This document shows, one piece after another, positions 51,140-61,998 of a stretch of DNA of 64,000 bases. The position numbers were made by a program, and so were the translations under genes. The stretch is taken from contig JAAALK010000285.1 in NCBI GenBank assembly GCA_019279435.1, positions 24,026,371-24,090,370 on the forward strand, written 5' to 3'. This stretch comes from Zizania palustris. Lineage: Eukaryota; Streptophyta; Magnoliopsida; Poales; Poaceae. The notes beneath the pieces were generated by a model that was not told where the DNA came from, ran no database searches, and saw nothing but the letters and a program-made list of their open reading frames with translations. How positions within the stretch are numbered: position 1 is the stretch's first letter; the number at the start of each line of letters is the position of its first letter.

Positions 51140-53242
51140 TCATCCGTGCGACTCCGTCTTCATCTTCAACTCTCCTATTCCATCTCCCATGTTCCTAAGC
51201 AACAAAATATCACTAGTATTCAGTAGCATCCCATCCAAACAAATATTAACATAGTTGCTAAGGAAAGAATTAACCTCATGGTTCAAGCGACGGGCATGGG
51301 CGCGTGTGATTGGTCCTTGTAATTGAATTGTAGGTGGAGGCTCCATGTGTGTATCATGTGAAGTGATGTCCTCATCATCCTCCCCCTCTTGAATTGGAGT
51401 CATCCTCGACTCAAGCTCATCGTCATCTCCCAAATAGGGCTTTAAATCTGAAATGTTAAATGTGGGACTAACCCCAAAAGCTGCAGGCAACTCAAGTTTA
51501 TATGCATTATCATTTATCTTCTCAAGCACACGAAAAGGACCATCAGCACGGGGCATCAATTTAGACTTTCTCAAATCAGGAAAACGATCCTTGCGCAAGT
51601 GCAACCAAACAAGATCACCCGGTTCAAATGTTATCTCTTTTCTACCCTTACTACCATAAGCACGATATTTCTCATTCATTTTCTCTATGTTTGCTTTAGT
51701 AGTTTCATGCATCTTAAGTAATAATTCAGCACGTGTAGTAGCATCAAAATTCAAGTTTTCAGATGGTGGTAATGGTAGCAAATCAATAGGAGCACGCGGA
51801 TTAAAGCCATAGACCACTTGAAATGGACTTACCTTAGTAGTGGAGTGTACTGACCTATTATAAGCAAACTCAATATGAGGTAGACACTCTTCCCAAAGCT
51901 TCAAGTTGGTCTTCAAAACAGCCCTCAACATGGTGGACAATGTACGGTTGACGACCTCCGTTTGCCCATCCGTTTGGGGGTGACAAGTAGTAGAAAACAG
52001 CAGCTTCGTCCCCAACTTATGCCACAACGTCCTCCAAAAATGACTTAAAAATTTAGCATCACGATCTGAAACGATGGTATTGGGAACTCCATGCAAGCGT
52101 ACGACCTCTCCGAAAAACAAATCAGCAACATTTGTAGCATCGTCGCTCTTGTGACAAGGTATAAAATGCACCATTTTAGAGAACCGATCTATCACCACAA
52201 AAATACTATCCCTCCCCCTCCTAGTTCTAGGTAATCCTAACACAAAATCCATAGAAATATCCTCCCAAGGTACACTAGGAACGAGCAGAGGCATATAAAG
52301 ACCATGTGGGTTTAGACGGGACTTAGCTTTATTGCAAGTAGTGCATCGTGCCACATAGCGCTCAACATCTCGTCTCATCCTAGGCCAATAGAAGTGTGTG
52401 GACATCACATCTTCAATTTTCTTTGATCCAAAATGACCCATCAAACCACCACCATGTGCTTCCTGCAATAACAACAAGCGAAGAGAGCTAGCCGGCACAC
52501 ATAACTTGTTAGCACGAAAAGGATATCCATTATTCAGCACATATTTGTTCCAAGCACGGTCATCTGTACAATTTGCAAAAGCATCTTTGAAGTCCAAATC
52601 AGTAGCATACATGTCCTTCAATGTTTCTAAGCCAAAGATCTTATAATCAAGTTGAGAAAGCAATGTATAACGTCTAGATAAAGCATCGACAATCACATTA
52701 TCTTTCCCTTTCTTATGCTTAATGATATATGGAAAAGTCTCAATAAATTCTACCCATTTAGCATGTCGTTTATTCAGATTTGCTTGACTATGTATATGCT
52801 TCAATGCTTCATGATCCGAATGAATAATAAACTCCTTAGGCAAAAGGTAATGTTGCCAAGTTTCAAGCACACGCACTAAGGCATATAATTCCTTATCATA
52901 GGTAGAATAATTCAACTGTGGACCATGTAATTTTTCACTAAAATAGGCCACGGGTTTACCTCCTTGTAGCAGCACACCTCCTATTCCAAAGCCACTAGCA
53001 TCACATTCTAACTCAAAAGGCTTACTGGAGTCGGGTAGCTGAAGTAGAGGTGCACGTGTAAGGCGATCCTTTAGTGTGGAAAAAACTTGTTCTTGTGCTG
53101 ACTCCCAAGTAAACGTAACTCCCTTCTTGGTCAACTCAGGCAAGGGGCCGGCTATGGTGCTGAAATCTTTCACAAAACGCCGGTAGAAACCTGCAAGACC
53201 AAGAAAACTACGTACTGCAAGGTTAGTTTTAGTTGCAAGCAT
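51140..53242 (-). pseudogene. pol: RNase H and integrase of element B (RT core deleted)
   Basis: 700 open codons on the minus strand. It starts at the RT thumb/connection (FLGLAGFYRRFVKDF), then RNase H (ECDASGFGIGGVLL, FIIHSDHEALKHI). Integrase has an HHCC finger (HGGGLMGHFGSK ... CTTCNKAK) and catalytic residues in SMDFVLGL, VSDRDAKFL and GQTEVVNRT. A C-terminal GPITRAHARRLN motif follows. The palm with the YxDD-type site is absent between this ORF and the protease at 53323, so about 1 kb was lost. The clade is a chromovirus-like gypsy group, not further resolved. Confidence 0.88.
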
Positions 53243-53322
53243 GACACGTCCTTTCAGATTAATAACTTGTGATGAAGAAGGAAAAACAACTTTATCTTTT
53301 TGTTGTCTCGAAAGTGTTTTAG

Positions 53323-53880
53323 CTACTTGCTGATTTTCAGAAGGTTGTTTGCTCTTTTGTGCGTCTCTAGCATGTTTTCTTGTTCAAATTTCACAATTTC
53401 AGCAGGAGTCATAGGAAGCAATGTAACTTTCTTTCCTTTATACATAAATGTGTACTTATTGCTCCTACCATGGTGTGTAGCATCAGTATCATACTCCCAA
53501 GGTCTACCAAGTAATAGAAAACATGCTTGCATTGGTACTACATCAAAATCAGCAACTCCGACGTATGTACCAATGGAAAATTCGATGTGAGCAATTTGTG
53601 TTACCTTGACCTTACCGCTATTGTTGAACCATTGTACGTGGTAAGGGGGTGGATGTGCACGTGTGGGAAGTTGAAGCTTAGTTACCATGTCGTGGCTTAC
53701 CAAATTGTTGCAACTACCGCTGTCTATGATGACACGTACACGGCGGTCATTGACGACGAAGAAGGTCTGAAACAAATTGTTCCATTGTGCCTGGTCGTCC
53801 TGGTCCATGTGAGTGCTCAAAACACTTTGTACAATAAGTGCTTGGGTACCGCTGTTATTTGCCATGTTAGTGAAAGACAA
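53323..53880 (-). pseudogene. Protease region of element B
   Basis: Minus strand, 185 codons. The active-site motif is VIIDSGSCNNLVS, followed by FLLLGRPWEYD, as in Ty3-gypsy proteases. Gag that should precede it is missing. On the pol side the coding line resumes about 80 bp later with the RT core deleted. Confidence 0.8.
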
Positions 53881-55070
53881 AACAACAAAGAATAATCCTT
53901 ATGTAAAACAGCTAGGTGGGGTGGTGGGTGTGTGGTGGAAGCAATCCGTCAAGCGCCTTACCCACGCTTGCAAGTGTTCTTACCACACTGCAGTGAGGTC
54001 ACCGGCCTACAGGTGATGAACCAAGTGGAGGGTGGTGGCGATTGCAAGAAATGAACCTGTCCTGACCAAGAGAAAGGTGTAGCTTGGAAGGCAAAGTGAG
54101 TAGCAAGGATTAGCGATAGTAATAACAGTTAAACCAAGTTCAATAAGTATTCCCTAGTACTCGTCAAAGTTGCTGGCCTTAGTGCTCCCAATGTGAAAAT
54201 TCAAGAAATAGAGGGAAACTATGTGCCCAAAACTCAAATGGAAGCAATAACAGGACAAAATCAGCTCTCTACAGATCGGACAAGGGATCGGACAAGAGAT
54301 CGGACAAGGGATCGGACAAGCAGAAACTGTTACTGCCGCTGATAATCTGTTACTGCCGCTGATCGGACAAGAGTTCGGACAAGGGATCGGACAAGAGATC
54401 GGACAAGCAGAATCTGTTACTGCCGCTGATAATCTGTTACTACCGCTGATCGGACAAGCAATAGACAGGACCGCTTCTTCTCTTTTTTTTTCTTTTTTTT
54501 TCACTCTATTTTTTTTTGAACAAAGATGACAAGAGATGCAACCAAAAAAATTGGCACCTGCAACTGAGGTGGGATGTGGTTCACAGAAATTCAACAAGTT
54601 CGCTGAACGGCGAGCAAAAACTTTGACCAATTTTTTTCTTTATCTTTCTGATTTTTTTGGCGATTCTGGTGAGGGCTAATAGGGGAACCCCTGTTAGTGT
54701 AGGCTCCAAATTGGGTCAGGAAGACGCTCAAAAAATTTCAGATTTTTCTGCCAAACGAGCGAAAAGTTATGCCTGTTTTACCGAAGGGGGGTCACAAAGA
54801 CTCTATGTGGAAAACGAGTAGGGTTGTGGAGGGGGGGGGGGGTTTCGGGTGGGGAATTTTTTTGAGACACAAGACCAACTACTAGTCAAACGACACAAAA
54901 GGATTACTAAACCAGCAACAAGACTCGACCAAGAACACGAACTCAACAAAGTTAAAACTGAAATTAAAATCGCAAGGCACAAAGGGGTTCTCGGTGGGGA
55001 TTTTTTTGTGAGGGTTTTCTGGACTCTAGGTAAAATAAAAGAAGATCGAGATTACCAACGGGAAATTTGT
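53881..55070 (-). other. Leader of element B, non-coding
   Basis: No gag. It holds a tandem repeat (54274-54459), T-rich runs (54480-54520) and a G-run near 54830. One long open frame overlaps the repeat but has no domain. Confidence 0.5.
54274..54459 (-). repeat. Nested tandem repeat: 12-mers in an 87-bp higher-order unit
   Basis: Four copies of GATCGGACAAGR plus a 39-bp spacer form an 87-bp unit starting at 54274 and 54361. A third start lies at 54448. The spacer contains CTGTTACTGCCGCTGAT twice. Spacing is exact. Confidence 0.85.
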
Positions 55071-55082
55071 GCTCTGATACCA
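55071..55082 (-). other. Primer-binding site of element B
   Basis: Minus strand reads TGGTATCAGAGC, two bases inside the terminal repeat. Confidence 0.85.
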
Positions 55083-55084
55083 AC

Positions 55085-55357
55085 TGATGAGGGATTGGTC
55101 CCGATCTTCCGCTAGGTAAAGGATAACTTGGATTGGTGGAGAATCTCGACGTTGGCGATCTAAGGCTCCGGTCTGGCGGATCAAAACCTTGCAATCGTTA
55201 CACCACTGTCTCCGTTGGTTATCAACCACGCAGAACGCGATTGATCTCGCCACGAAGGCTAATTCCTGCAAGCGAACCCAAGAACACAAGCAAGAACAGG
55301 AAGGATACAAGTCGAATGCCAAATCACAGACAAACGATGATAAGGTGAGGTTTCACA
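55085..55357 (-). repeat. Terminal repeat of element B, right (5') copy
   Basis: 273 bp. Its outer end at 55357 joins directly to reverse-transcriptase coding sequence of element G (CIFGAQAGKLLGYL). Confidence 0.8.
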
Positions 55358-56365
55358 AACCCCGAAAAATGTATCTTCGGGGCTCAGGCTGGAAAATTGT
55401 TAGGGTATCTAGTTTCAAGCAGGGGGATCGAAGCTAGCCCCACTCAAATAACTGCGCTGCAAAGGATGGCTCCTCCGAAAAATTTAAAGCAAGTACAAAA
55501 GCTGACTGGTCATCTTGCAGCACTTAGCAGATTTTTGGCAAGGTCTGCGGAGAGAAGTTTGCCCATTTTTAAAGCATTAAAAGGGTCCGAAGATTTTGCA
55601 TGAACATCGGAGTGTTAAAAAAGCTTTGAAGATATTAAGAATTATCTCAGTAACCTCGCTACACTCACGGTGCCTATTGCGGATGAAACCCTACTCCTCT
55701 ACCTTGCAGCTACTGGCTCTGCTGTCAGTGCAGTCCTTGTTAGAGAGGTTAATTTCAATGGAAAGTTGGTACAGAATCCAGTCTATTTTGTATCCGAAGC
55801 ATTGTCTGGAGCAAAAACAAGATATTCTGAGCTTGAGAAATTCACTTATGCTCTGGTAATGGCTTCGAGGAAGCTAAGGAATTATTTCTTGGCACACAAT
55901 GTGATTGTACCAACTTCATATCCCTTGGGAGATATGCTCCGAAGTAAGGATTCCACAGGGAGAATTGGGAAGTGGGCTATTGAATTAGCACCCTTCGGTA
56001 TCTCCTTCGTGGCAAAAACAACAATTAAGTCACAAGTGTTAGCAGATTTTGTGGCAGAGTGGACTCCCCTTGCAGCGTGGGCTCCGGAGAAGCCAGGCGA
56101 AGGAATTTGGACGATATACTCCGATGGAGCTTTCCAAGCATCTGGAACAGGTGTCGGAGCAGTGATAATTTCGCCCTCAGGGCAAAAGGCAATGTACTCC
56201 GCAAGACTCAACTTTAAGTCTACCAATAATACAGCGGAGTATGAAGGAATTTTGTTAGGACTTCGAAAGGCACGTGCTTTGGGAGCTACAAGAGTTGTCA
56301 TTAAAACAGATTCTCAAATTGTAGCAGGGCACGTAGACAAGAGTTTTCAAGTTCGGCATCCATAG
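55358..56365 (+). pseudogene. pol: RT tail, RNase H and second RNase H of element G
   Basis: Begins in the RT thumb (CIFGAQAGKLLGYLVSSRGI), with frame changes near 55400 and 55600. From 55670 the frame is open: RNase H (YLAATGSAVSAVLVRE, YFVSEALSGAKTRYS), then the archaeal-type RNase H (WTIYSDGAFQASGTGVG, NNTAEYEGILLGLRKA, IKTDSQIVAGHV). Two RNase H domains define the Tat lineage. A TAG at 56363-56365 follows VRHP. The next coding stretch (to about 56600) shifts frame repeatedly, partly by single-base indels that look like assembly errors. Confidence 0.85.
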
Positions 56366-57494
56366 CTTGCAAAATATTTGGAGGAGATCCGTAAGATTGA
56401 AGCAGCATTCGAAGTATACCCAGAGCAGAAAATGTGCAAGCTGATATCTTGGCAAAAGCTACAGCCGGAGCTATGGACATTCTAGAAGAGGCTTTTTACG
56501 AAGAACTCAGTACACCTTCGGTGTCACAGATCCCTTCTGCGGAAGTCCTTTGCATTCCAAGTACAGATTGACGAAGTTCAATTATGGAATTGTTGCAAGG
56601 AGAAGCAAATTTGTCTGAAGGGCCACAACTTTCAAGGTTGAAACTTAGAATTCGAAATTATCATATAATCAACGGTATTTGTACAAGGCCGGAGTATGTT
56701 CCCCTCTGCTCCGATGTATATCTCAAGCCGAAGGTCAAGAAATTCTTCGAGAAATTCATGAAGGACTTTGCGGTAGCCATCTGGCTCCTCGAGCTTTGGT
56801 AGGAAAAACACTTCACCAGGGGCTTTATTGGCCTACAATAGTAGCTGATGCGGAGAACTTAGTCCGCACCTGCCAAGGTTGTCAGTGGATGGGAAGAAGA
56901 AGTCATCGCCCGCCAACAACTCTTCAAGTCATTGCTCCAGTATGGCCCATGGCCAGATGGGGCATGGATCTTATTGGCCCCTTCCCGGTAGCAAAAGGAA
57001 ATTGGAAATTCGCAGTGGTAGCAATTGAGTATTTTTCCAATTGGGTCAAAGCAAAGCCCCTAACAGCTATCACTTCGAATAATGTACAAAATTTTTCTGG
57101 AAAAATATCATTTGTCGGTTCGGAGTGCCTCGGCAACTCACAGTTGACAATGGGACACAATTTGATGCAGAGCCCTTCAGGAAGTTTTTTGAAGATCTTG
57201 GCATACAACTATGCTTTGCTGCAGTAAGACATCCTCAGTCTAACGGAGCTGTTGAAAGAGCCAATGGCAATATTTTGTCAGGACTGAATCGAAGAATAGT
57301 GGGATTGGCAAAAGGATTGTGGACCGAGGAGCTCCCGAAGATTCTATGGTCCATCCGGACCACTCAAACGAGGTCCACGGGTTTCACTCCCTTCAGACTA
57401 TTATTTGGAGACGAAGCTATGACGCCAACGGAGCTCAAAGGAGGATCCCTTCGTGAGGAGCCATGCTGAATAGCGTGGACCTCATGGCTCCAGA
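56366..57494 (+). pseudogene. pol: Integrase of element G, left assembly copy
   Basis: Integrase with zinc-finger remains (TCQGCQWMGRRSHRP) and catalytic residues in GMDLIGPFPV, LTVDNGTQF and SNGAVERANGNI. The frame shifts near 56690, 56780 and 57110. It ends with LKGGSLREEPC-stop at 57469. The same sequence, with different single-base indels, lies at 59057-60182. Confidence 0.8.
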
Positions 57495-57917
57495 TGTGAT
57501 GAGTCATTGTCAACGATAGTCAAAGAGGACAGGAAAGAGAGGAGATCTGCTGTGTCTGGGCCGCGTGTGACTTAGGTATACGGGTAGCGAAGCGACTGTC
57601 AGGCAGAGGGACTATGAAGTCGGGCTGGCCCAATCCAGGGTACATGGGCTAGGAGCAGTAGAAGACCCACTGGGCTGTTGATCAGGATTGACTCAGGTAC
57701 ACGGGCGGTGAGCGATTGCCGGGCTGAGAGAGCTGCGGAGTTGGGCCGGCCCAATCCGGGTACCTGGTGCAAAGTCGGTGGAGGCTTTGTCAGTTTCAGC
57801 GCAAAACTGATGACCGATGATCTTGTATCGGACTGTCTAGAAGAGAAGCCGTAGTCTCTACGAAAGCTTAGCTTCTGGATAAGTCATCTGTAAATAGGAG
57901 TTTACTATTTTGTCCAT
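57495..57917 (+). mobile_element. Start of element H LTR, left assembly copy
   Basis: TGTGATGAGTCATTG ... TTTTGTCC. It corresponds to 60183-60605 and breaks off at the gap. It is probably the same physical DNA as the right copy. Confidence 0.75.
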
Positions 57918-58917
57918 NNNNNNNNNNNNNNNNNNNNNNNNNNNNNNNNNNNNNNNNNNNNNNNNNNNNNNNNNNNNNNNNNNNNNNNNNNNNNNNNNNN
58001 NNNNNNNNNNNNNNNNNNNNNNNNNNNNNNNNNNNNNNNNNNNNNNNNNNNNNNNNNNNNNNNNNNNNNNNNNNNNNNNNNNNNNNNNNNNNNNNNNNNN
58101 NNNNNNNNNNNNNNNNNNNNNNNNNNNNNNNNNNNNNNNNNNNNNNNNNNNNNNNNNNNNNNNNNNNNNNNNNNNNNNNNNNNNNNNNNNNNNNNNNNNN
58201 NNNNNNNNNNNNNNNNNNNNNNNNNNNNNNNNNNNNNNNNNNNNNNNNNNNNNNNNNNNNNNNNNNNNNNNNNNNNNNNNNNNNNNNNNNNNNNNNNNNN
58301 NNNNNNNNNNNNNNNNNNNNNNNNNNNNNNNNNNNNNNNNNNNNNNNNNNNNNNNNNNNNNNNNNNNNNNNNNNNNNNNNNNNNNNNNNNNNNNNNNNNN
58401 NNNNNNNNNNNNNNNNNNNNNNNNNNNNNNNNNNNNNNNNNNNNNNNNNNNNNNNNNNNNNNNNNNNNNNNNNNNNNNNNNNNNNNNNNNNNNNNNNNNN
58501 NNNNNNNNNNNNNNNNNNNNNNNNNNNNNNNNNNNNNNNNNNNNNNNNNNNNNNNNNNNNNNNNNNNNNNNNNNNNNNNNNNNNNNNNNNNNNNNNNNNN
58601 NNNNNNNNNNNNNNNNNNNNNNNNNNNNNNNNNNNNNNNNNNNNNNNNNNNNNNNNNNNNNNNNNNNNNNNNNNNNNNNNNNNNNNNNNNNNNNNNNNNN
58701 NNNNNNNNNNNNNNNNNNNNNNNNNNNNNNNNNNNNNNNNNNNNNNNNNNNNNNNNNNNNNNNNNNNNNNNNNNNNNNNNNNNNNNNNNNNNNNNNNNNN
58801 NNNNNNNNNNNNNNNNNNNNNNNNNNNNNNNNNNNNNNNNNNNNNNNNNNNNNNNNNNNNNNNNNNNNNNNNNNNNNNNNNNNNNNNNNNNNNNNNNNNN
58901 NNNNNNNNNNNNNNNNN
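57918..58917. other. Assembly gap of exactly 1000 N
   Basis: Fixed-size placeholder. ORFs spanning it are artefacts. Flanking sequence is duplicated on both sides. Confidence 0.99.
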
Positions 58918-60182
58918 ATATAGCGAGTATGAAGGAATTTGTTAGGACTTCGAAAGGCACGTGCTTTGGGAGCTACAAGAGTTGTCAATTTAAAACAGAT
59001 TCTCAAATTGTAGCAGGGCACGTAGACAAGAGTTTTCAAGTTCGGCATCCATAGCTTTGCAAAATATTTGGAGGAGATCCGTAAGATTGAAGCAGCATTC
59101 GAGTATACCCAGAGCAGAAAATGTGCAAGCTGATATCTTGGCAAAATCTACAGCCGGAGCTATGGACATTCAGAAGAGGCTTTTACGAAGAACTCAGTAT
59201 CACCTTCGGTGTCACAAGATCCCTTCTGCGGAAGTCCTTTGCATTCCAAGTACAGATTGACGAAGTTCAATTATGGAATTGTTGCAAGGAGAAGCAAATT
59301 TGTCTGAAGGGCCACAACTTTCAAGGTTGAAACTTAGAATTCGAAATTATCATATAATCAACGGTATTTTGTACAAGGCCGAGTATGTTCCCCTCTGCTC
59401 CGATGTATATCTCAAGCCGAAGGTCAAGAAATTCTTCGAGAAATTCATGAAGGACTTTGCGGTAGCCATCTGGCTCCTCGAGCTTTGGTAGGAAAAACAC
59501 TTCACCAGGGGCTTTATTGGCCTACAATAGTAGCTGATGCGGAGAACTTAGTCCGCACCTGCCAAGGTTGTCAGTGGATGGGAAGAAGAAGTCATCGCCC
59601 GCCAACAACTCTTCAAGTCATTGCTCCAGTATGGCCCATGGCCAGATGGGGCATGGATCTTATTGGCCCCTTCCCGGTAGCAAAAGGAAATTGGAAATTC
59701 GTCAGTGGTAGCAATTGAGTATTTTTCCAATTGGGTCAAAGCAAAGCCCCTAACAGCTATCACTTCGAATAATGTACAAAATTTTTCTGGAAAAATATCA
59801 TTTGCGGTTCGGAGTGCCTCGGCAACTCAAGTTGACAATGGGACGCAATTTGATGCAGAGCCCTTCAGGAAGTTTTTTGAAGATCTTGGCATACAACTAT
59901 GCTTTGCTGCAGTAAGACATCCTCAGTCTAACGGAGCTGTTGAAAGAGCCAATGGCAATATTTTGTCAGGACTGAATCGAAGAATAGTGGGATTGGCAAA
60001 AGGATTGTGGACCGAGGAGCTCCCGAAGATTCTATGGTCCATCCGGACCACTCAAACGAGGTCCACGGGTTTCACTCCCTTCAGACTATTATTTGGAGAC
60101 GAAGCTATGACGCCAACGGAGCTCAAAGGAGGATCCCTTCGTGAGGAGCCATGCTGAATAGCGTGGACCTCATGGCTCCAGA
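58918..60182 (+). pseudogene. pol: RNase H tail and integrase of element G, right assembly copy
   Basis: Repeats 56236-57494 almost base for base. It carries the tail of the second RNase H and the whole integrase (TCQGCQWMGRRSH, GMDLIGPFPV, VDNGTQF, SNGAVERANGNI). Differences are mostly single-base gains or losses in homopolymers, for example near 58938, 58988 and 59060, and in places the two copies break the frame at different points. This pattern suits overlapping, poorly polished contig ends more than a biological duplication. Confidence 0.8.
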
Positions 60183-61933
60183 TGTGATGAGTCATTGTCA
60201 TGATAGTCAAAGAGGACAGGAAAAGAGAGGAGATCTGCTGTGTCTGGGCCGCGTGTGACTTAGGTATACGGGTAGCAAAGCGACTGTCAGGCAGAGGGAC
60301 TGTGAAGTCGGGCTGGCCCAATCCGGGTACATGGGCTAGGAGCAGTATAAGACCCACTGGGCTGTTGATCAGGATTGACTCAGGTACACGGGCGGTGAGC
60401 GATTGCCGGGCTGAGAGAGCTGCGGAGTTGGGCCGGCCCAATTCGGGTACCTGGTGCAAAGTCGGTGGAGGCTTTGTCAGTTTCAGCGCAAAACTGACGA
60501 CCGATGATCTTGTATCGGACTGTATAGAAGAGAAGCCGTAGTCTCTACGAAAGCTTAGCTTCCGGATAAGTCATCTGTAAATAGGAGTTTACTATTTTGT
60601 CCCTAGGCCCACAGTCAGTCAGTCGAGTCTTCTCCTGTTCATTGTGATTTCATCTTGTTCTTCTCAGATCTGGATGTTTTTATTCCTGTTGTTGCGTGTG
60701 CAGCATTCATTAATAGCTCTGCAGTTTCGTTTGCGTGCAGTCATTTTATTCCTGAGTGAAAGCTTCTCTTGCTGCTTCGCTTCTGTTCTTCACGTGAATA
60801 CTAGTTCATGTGGCTGGTTGCAAGTAGTACTACTTTCCTGCAGCAACAGTACGCTAGTTTCTAGCCTTGCTTTTTCCTATGTAGCCTTTTTGATCGAGTA
60901 GACAGAGTCTACTCTTTCTCGGGCTGTTTCTGGCAAAGCCCCCTATTTGTTCGAAGTCTTTTAGCTCTGAGAAGCAGGCTTCGACCTGACATCTTCGAAG
61001 GCTTCGAACTTTCAACTCCGAACTTGAACTCTGAATCTAGCTTCGAAGTATGCTCTATATTTAGCTTTTGTTCGTTGACATACTTCGGCTCTTTTGCGAA
61101 GCATGTCTTTCTAGTAAACTTCGCTCGGGGTGTGTTTTCTGAGAAATTGTTTTACTGTTTTCATCATCGTTGATCTCAGTTTGTGAGTTCGAAGCTTGTT
61201 TTTCTAAGTATGTTTCAATGCTTCGATCTCTGGTGAGAGCAATAGCACACTTCGATTCGAACCTGGTCTGCGGTTCGGAGGTTACCACTTCGGTAGTTGT
61301 ACCTCGTTCAAGCTAGCTTCGAAGGGAGAGTGTAGGCTTCGATTTGGTCCTGCTGCTGTGTGTTTGGCTTCGCTTCTCTTTCGAAGGTTGCACTTCTGTG
61401 AACTTTGTTCGAAGCTTTCTGTTCGAAGTATCGGCTTAGAAGTATACTGTTCGAAGCAGGCTTCTATATTTTCATGCTTCGCTTTGAAGCATACTTCGCA
61501 TTTCGCCACACTCAGACTAAGCTAGACTCAACAAACCTTCGACACTTCAACGACAACCTTCGCTAGACTTCGTCAAGGGACTCCGAAGCAGGCTTCGACA
61601 ACTAGCGAAGCAGGCTTCGCCAAGTTTTGAACAGGAGACAAATTTGAACAGTAACTTCTCATCTCATCTTATGTACACTTAGATCATCCGTTGAGAAGTT
61701 TTGATCTGCCATGTATTGAATATTTTTTTATCTGCCTATTAGCATGGTACTGGTGTTTTTCTGTTTTTGACACTGGTCCTTTCTAGGCTAGATACTTTTA
61801 GACTTAGATAATATGTTCACGCTTTGCTGCTTAGTCTTTTGAGGTGTGTTGGGTGTTGGGAGCAGGCCATTGATTCGAAAGAATTTTTTAGGCGCCCATT
61901 CACCCCCCTCTGGTCACTACTCTCGGTCCTACA
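60183..61933 (+). repeat. 5' LTR of element H
   Basis: TGTGATGAGTCATTG ... TCGGTCCTACA, 1751 bp. A TATA-like TGTAAATAGG lies near 60576. From 60940 to 61640 the words CTTCGAAG, GAAGCAGGCTTCG and similar are dense. Confidence 0.8.
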
Positions 61934-61935
61934 AG

Positions 61936-61947
61936 TGGTATCAGAGC
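61936..61947 (+). other. Primer-binding site of element H
   Basis: TGGTATCAGAGC, initiator Met-tRNA type. Confidence 0.9.
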
Positions 61948-61998
61948 GAGGTTAGGGTTTTTCCATACCTTAACTGGTTCTATACCCCAGTAGTGATC

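Larger units (their letters stand above)
50469..55357 (-). mobile_element. Element B: internally deleted Ty3-gypsy element, minus strand
   Basis: The same 273 bp bound it at 50469-50741 (3' side) and 55085-55357 (5' side). The primer site (55071-55082) and minus-strand pol give the orientation. The left LTR probably extends past 50741 toward 51100, since a minus-strand TATA lies near 50850 and no polypurine tract lies at 50742; the right copy would then be truncated. No matching target duplication is present. Gag and the RT core are missing, so B cannot move by itself. Confidence 0.78.
47896..60182 (+). mobile_element. Element G: Tat-lineage Ty3-gypsy element, broken
   Basis: 5' LTR 47896-48392, primer site 48395, gag-protease, then element B, then the tail of RT, RNase H, a second archaeal-type RNase H and integrase. 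Two RNase H domains in one element are the mark of the Tat lineage. The first half of RT is missing at the B insertion. The right part is represented twice around a 1000-N gap. Element H is inserted downstream of the integrase at 60183. Confidence 0.88.

Noticed and set aside
54274..54459. CRISPR-like array
   Set aside because: Repeats are 12 bp with no unique spacers, in a plant retrotransposon leader.
54154..54630. 158-codon minus-strand ORF over the 12-mer repeat
   Set aside because: Its body is the repeat translated as CPIS/CPIP units. No domain, and it lies in a leader without gag.
57858..59144. Open frames running through the N gap
   Set aside because: They consist mainly of unknown residues and exist only because N contains no stop.
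58918..60157. A second, independent Tat element right of the gap
   Set aside because: It starts and stops exactly where contig ends would, and matches the left copy apart from indels. An assembly duplicate is the simpler reading.
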